From NCBI GenBank assembly GCA_001574975.1, contig KQ965857.1, forward strand, positions 1 to 64,000: 64,000 nt of DNA, in the 5' to 3' direction. This stretch comes from Gonapodya prolifera JEL478 (taxonomy: Eukaryota > Monoblepharomycota > Monoblepharidomycetes > Monoblepharidales > Gonapodyaceae). The translations under genes and the position numbers were made by a program. Each line of letters begins with the position of its first letter. The stretch's first letter is position 1. Below the pieces are notes generated by a model that saw only the letters and a program-made list of their open reading frames with translations, was not told where the DNA came from and did no database searches. Of this stretch, positions 59,579 through 64,000 are shown in pieces.

Positions 59579-61068
59579 TTATGCATGAAATGTCAAGGTC
59601 ACAGCTAATAATAAAATGGTCAGGGCATTGATAGCCTCCCACAATCCTCGAACTCGGATCGAGTGGGACCCGCCCGGTTTTCCGACAGTTCCACTTGTAC
59701 CCGTACCCGTACTCGCCGCTGCCGGAGCGGTTGTAGTGTTTGCGGTGGTTTTGTAGCCTCCATCTCTCTGACCTTCGACAGAGTTTATCGCGTCGACCGC
59801 CCGAAAAATGTCCCCTTGGTCGTAGTAATCCACGCGCACAAAATTAGGGAAATACCCGACATTTTGGCACGTTGCAACGTGAAGGAGGATGTTGGAATAG
59901 GAGTTTGTCGTGGCTACCGACGCCACCGCAGGGACGTAAACAACATTGGGGTCCCGGGGGTTGGTCCCAAGCACTGGTGTGCTGACAGCGTGGTGCCTTG
60001 CAGTGATCTAGGTGTAAGATACAATGCACGCTGTTGGCGCAATGATGAGACTCACACACTGAGGAGCGGGAGCTTGACTCCACTTGGTCTGTCGATGGAG
60101 CAGTCCGCGTTAAGCGCGGTAATGTTCCAGTATATGTAGAAGGTGTCCGAAAAGAAGTCTGTTGTCAACATCAGCCTGCAATAGATGTGCTTAACGGACT
60201 ATCTTGAAGTATCGAGAGCAATCCTCCTACCAGGGATAGTTTGCGTAATCGACGAGCCTATCTGTGAAAACAATCAACCGCTTATTTTGCGAAATTAAAT
60301 CAGCGAGTGTGGGCCATGTGGTCGTTCCAGCCGAAGCCGCGTATGCGTACTGTTGAAATAGGGGACATTAGGTGCTTATCGTCACTGCCAGTTGCACTGT
60401 ACCTACATCCGTCAGTCCGGCAGCGGACATCAGAGGGGCAACGGTGGCAGCTGGGACATTGTCATAATTTTCAAATGTTATGATGACAACCTCCCCGGGA
60501 TTGCTATCAAGGAACGACTTGAAGACAGTGAGTGTACTTGATAGCGGTCCGGCATCGAGGAAGAGAACGTTGTCACACTGAGTGTGGCATAACTCGACGA
60601 CCCCTGAGCACCGAAGTTGGGATGGTTGTGTGACAAACCGAAGCGAATCGTTCGCACAACTGTCTGAGCTCTCACCATTTTTCAAGTGGAGGTCCAGTTC
60701 AAACATCCTTATTCCATCGGCAAGTTGTCGGGAGATGTTGAAGTTCTGATTCGCTGAAGCAGTGGATCCCACTGCATAACTGTTGTCTTTGCGAGCGGTT
60801 GACAGGATGAATATGTCAGATGATTGGCAGCTTTCCTGATCCCACCGAGGGCAATAAGTGTCACATACGTGTTCCAGGAAAGGCGACTGGAGTCCAAGCA
60901 GGTGTTCCGATGGTTAGAAATGTGGGAGCGGCGCGATCTGCCTTTCGCTCAAAGGACTGACCAACCTTGATTCAGCGGCTTTGTGCACAAGGCAGCAAAC
61001 CCGTTGCATTTCTGTCCTGATACCGCAGAGGCAAGTATGCCTGTTAGCAGGATGGCCAGAACCTTCAT
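59579..61068 (-). CDS. Secreted PLC-like phosphodiesterase, probably GPI-anchored
   Basis: This is a PI-PLC X-like TIM-barrel protein. The signal peptide MKVLAILLTGILASAVSGQ is followed by KCNGFAALCTKPLNQ, TYVTLIA, SYAVGSTASANQNFNISRQL, DGIRMFELDLHLKNG, VELCHTQC (second catalytic-type His), SNPGEVVIITFENYD, NKRLIVFTDRLVDYANYPWL and WNITALNADCSIDRP. The C-terminus is Thr/Ala/Ser-rich, then a hydrophobic tail INALTILLLAVTLTFHA with small residues before it, the usual shape of a GPI-attachment signal. By my splicing the first catalytic His (family G-A-H-[DN]-S) reads Leu (A-L-D-N-S), so it may be a binding rather than cleaving protein. That junction has a weak GTGGGA donor and is uncertain. Confidence 0.75.
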
Positions 61069-61295
61069 GAAGACTGGTTCAGCGTTTTGACCGTCGGCTT
61101 TCGGGCCAAAGTTGTGGGTTTGTCCCAAACCCAATCGGGTAATCTGATTATTAGTACTTCCAACGTGAAGAAAAGAATGACATGAGAAACTTCTGACAGA
61201 TTCTATTGTCACTCAGCTATCAGCTAAAATAATTGCTGGGAAGGTTTAGTCCCGACCACGACCACAGCACGTTCAGGTGAAGCGACGCTGTCGCA

Positions 61296-64000
61296 ATGCC
61301 CTCATGGATTTTCATTGCTCTATTGACGGCGATTGCGACGTGTAGTGCTCTACCTACTCAGAGCGCCGACGCTCAAATCATACTCGATTTGGAGTCCTCA
61401 CAACACCTTTGTAAGCCGTAAGTGATCGAGCCCGTTTCCGTCCGTCTGCCTGACTTTTCAACATTCTACTGGACTCCACTTCACTCGACTTCGCCTCGTT
61501 CGTTCCGTCTCTCTCTGTTGCGGTAGAAAACACGTTGAGGCATATCTCAAGGCGATCGGTAAAGCTCTTGGAGAGGCTGAGCGTACATCGGTAGGAAAGT
61601 CTCGAAGTACCCCACAGCGACCATTGTTAACGTCAAATAACAGTCCGAGGCCGCGTGGGCATATGAAACAAATGTGACCGATGAAAATCTTGCTAAACTG
61701 GCGGATGCCGATGTGGCCTTCTCGTCGTTCACGCTTCGTGTCTCACGCCAAGCCGCGAAGATCGCCAAAGACTGTGACCTTTCTGGACCAGAGTATCCTT
61801 CCTCCATCCGGCGCCAAATCAAGCTGCTCCAAGAGATGGCAGATGACACCCCTACAACCAAGAAGGATCAAAAGCGCCTGGCAGAAGTCGTTGGACAGAT
61901 GACATCCACGTACGCAAAGGCTCGCGTAAACGGCATGTTCCTTGACCCGGACCTGACAGCCACTCTAGCCACATCGCGCAACGCCTCGGAGCTAGAAAAC
62001 GTTTATGTTGGATGGCGAAATGCCAACAAGGTCTCCAAGAAGGCCTTTGCAGAGTATGTCGCGCTTGAGAACAATGCAGCGATCGAAAACGGATTCAAAA
62101 ACATGGCGGATGTATGGTTAGTGAAAAGTGGAAGTTCCAAATACCTTTTCTTCTGACGACACAATGAAACTTCAAAAGGCGGTCTGTTTACGAGATGCCC
62201 ACATCCGAATTCGATGCGTTGTTACTGAATGCCCTGTGAGATGGTCTAGTTCCCTCTTTTCAGAATTGAACTGACGAGTATCGATAGCAACGAAATCTCA
62301 CCCCTTTACGACCAGCTTCATTGCTACACCTACGAGAAGCTGAGGGATTTCTACGGCGTAGACATTGTGGGTGACGACGGTCTCATTCCTGGGCATCTCC
62401 TCGGCAACATGTGGGCCCAAGACTGGGCTAACATTTATGATATTCTGGCTCCGTACCCCGATGTGGTCTCGCCAACAATCAGTAAGTATGTTCCATCAAT
62501 TAATGGCGGTCCTTTACCAATCTTCGTTATCAGCCCCTGAACTCATCAGGAGAAACTTCACCGCAGAGATGATTCATAAACTTGCCGAGAGTTTCTATGT
62601 GAGCCTTGGCTTTGGTGAGTAGCTCAATTGAGTTGATTGCCTCTTCCCCTCCGATATATGTTTGTTTTATTGATATTATTATGCCACCTTTTCTCAGATC
62701 CCCTTCCATCCAGCTTTTGGAGTCAAAGCATGATCGTGCGACCCGAAGGCCGTGAGGTTGTCTGCCACGCATCCGCATGGGACTTTGGGGACGACGACCT
62801 TCGCATTAAAATGTGTACGACAATCACACAGGAGGACGTCGCTACGGTGCATCACGAGCAGGGGGTGGGTATCGCGCCTCGAGGCAACGTGATCTACGTT
62901 TTCATCCCCTGAACTATCGCAGCATCTGAACTATGACCACCACTACCGGAACTTACCTTATGCATTCCGCGGAGGTGCTAACGATGGCTTCCACGAAGCT
63001 ATTGGGGACACTGTGGTTCTTTCGTTCCAGGTTCGTATCTAGAAAATACTTGATCTTTCCAGCAGGGTTGGAAACAATTGTTTGCCTCAAAGACACCCGA
63101 GCATTTACGTGATGATCTGGGAATGCTTCCGCCAGCAGAAGGAGGCGGAGAGAGTGATTGTAAGTGATGTAACAGGTGTGACTTATTGCTTCACGGTCGT
63201 GACTCAAAAACCCCAGACAAAGCCCTCATCAACTATCAGCTACACGTAGCCCTGGAGAAAATTGCCGTTTTGCCTTGGACCTTTCTCATGGTGAGGGTTT
63301 TATCGAGGTCGTGCTTATCTGTTTAACCAAGTTGAATACAATGAATGAATAGGACAAATGGCGTTGGGAAACTTTTGAGGGTCTCCCCGAAGAAAAGTGG
63401 AACTTGCGGTGGTGGGAGTTGATCAAGGCGCACCAGGTATGTTTGTTGGTCAGATTCTTAGCTGGGCTAATGTTGATATGGGTTATACCATACCATTCAA
63501 GGGATTGAAACCACCAGCGAGCCTCGATATTACAGCTCCTGACTCGTTTGACCCAGCGTGCAAGTATCATATTAGTGCTGACGGTGAGTGTAGCGCTTAG
63601 AACGTTTGAAGAAGTCTTTGAACACTCTGTGGCATTTTAGTGCCATATATTCGATATTTCCTCGCTGGAATATACCAATGTGAGAGTGTTGGATCTCCTG
63701 TCTCTCTGTCACGATCAACTTAACACATTTCATTCGTATTTAGTTCAGTTTCACCGTGCTTTATGTGCTGCTGCTCATCCAGTCTCGACGCCTCCACTAC
63801 ATGAGTGTTCCATCTATGGTAGCAAAGACGCCGGCCAACTGTTCGGGGCAATGCTTGCACTTGGCAGGTCCGAACCCTGGCAGATAGTGAGTTCATTGGA
63901 CAACGTTACATGTTTCTTCACTCACACTGTGGTACAACAGGCAATGAGCGTCGTCACACAGGGCAAAGAAAACACTTTGAATGGAACCGCTGTCGTCGAT
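61296..64000 (+). CDS. Angiotensin-converting-enzyme-type peptidyl-dipeptidase (M2), cut by window end
   Basis: This is a secreted zinc peptidase of family M2. The signal peptide [18 protein letters not shown] leads to [40 protein letters not shown] and [13 protein letters not shown]. Then come [40 protein letters not shown] and the zinc site VHHEQG joined across an intron (62865-62931) to [20 protein letters not shown], giving [13 protein letters not shown] supplies the third zinc ligand. Next are [41 protein letters not shown], and [10 protein letters not shown], where the reading ends with the window. All catalytic elements are present. The family is best known from animals and bacteria; it removes C-terminal dipeptides. 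About a dozen exons; the 3' end lies beyond 64000. Confidence 0.9.

Overview
The window is nuclear DNA from a fungus. The genes are cut by many short introns (mostly 45-100 bases, usually starting GTGAG or GTAAG and ending in pyrimidine-rich CAG or TAG), are closely packed on both strands, and encode a typical opisthokont set: TRAPPC11, UBA3, LRRC40, PDCD2, EMC1, COQ8 and SIN1. An LRRC40 orthologue, a TRAPPC11 with a Foie-gras domain, an angiotensin-converting-enzyme-type (M2) peptidase and a plant-like secreted nucleoside phosphorylase together point to an early-diverging, perhaps chytrid-like, fungus. That placement is inference. All gene models were spliced by eye, using conserved protein sequence and reading phase.

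Layout. 1-5626 is an AT-rich, gene-poor block. It holds two direct copies of a 240-base TG...CA terminal repeat with a higher-order tandem satellite (about 304-base monomers, 628-base dimers) between them, then exon-like debris. 5627-15518 is dense housekeeping: TRAPPC11 (+), then UBA3, a small unknown gene and a three-histidine-box membrane hydroxylase (all -). 15538-17170 is one copy of a segmental duplication whose partner lies at about 28620-30135. Between the two copies sit LRRC40 (+) and four minus-strand genes: a TDP2-like phosphodiesterase, a type II membrane protein, PDCD2/Tsr4-like and a secreted nucleosidase-type protein.

30136-37900 is a second AT-rich block. It holds a decaying multi-exon locus and two minus-strand copies of the same 240-base terminal repeat, one with a clean 5-base target duplication and one split by another insertion. 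A broken Tc1/mariner-type transposase (37906-39540) ends about 60 bases before EMC1. EMC1 (+) and COQ8 (-) converge with 32 bases between their stop codons, and SIN1 (-) follows.

48392-53592 is the most unusual part. Two paralogous cell-surface protein genes (signal peptide, 9-cysteine ectodomain, proline-rich stalk, one membrane segment, cytoplasmic tail) share intron positions and a proline-coding microexon, and they flank an F-box-like gene. Next come a GT25-like glycosyltransferase, a CAMK-type kinase, a small membrane protein and a PLC-like phosphodiesterase (all -). An M2 peptidase (+) runs off the right edge.

There is no single operon-like pathway. The recurring theme is secretion and the cell surface (TRAPPC11, EMC1, GT25-like enzyme, two surface proteins, secreted nucleosidase, PLC-like protein, M2 peptidase), together with growth signalling (SIN1 of TORC2, a protein kinase) and ubiquitin-like modification (UBA3, F-box).
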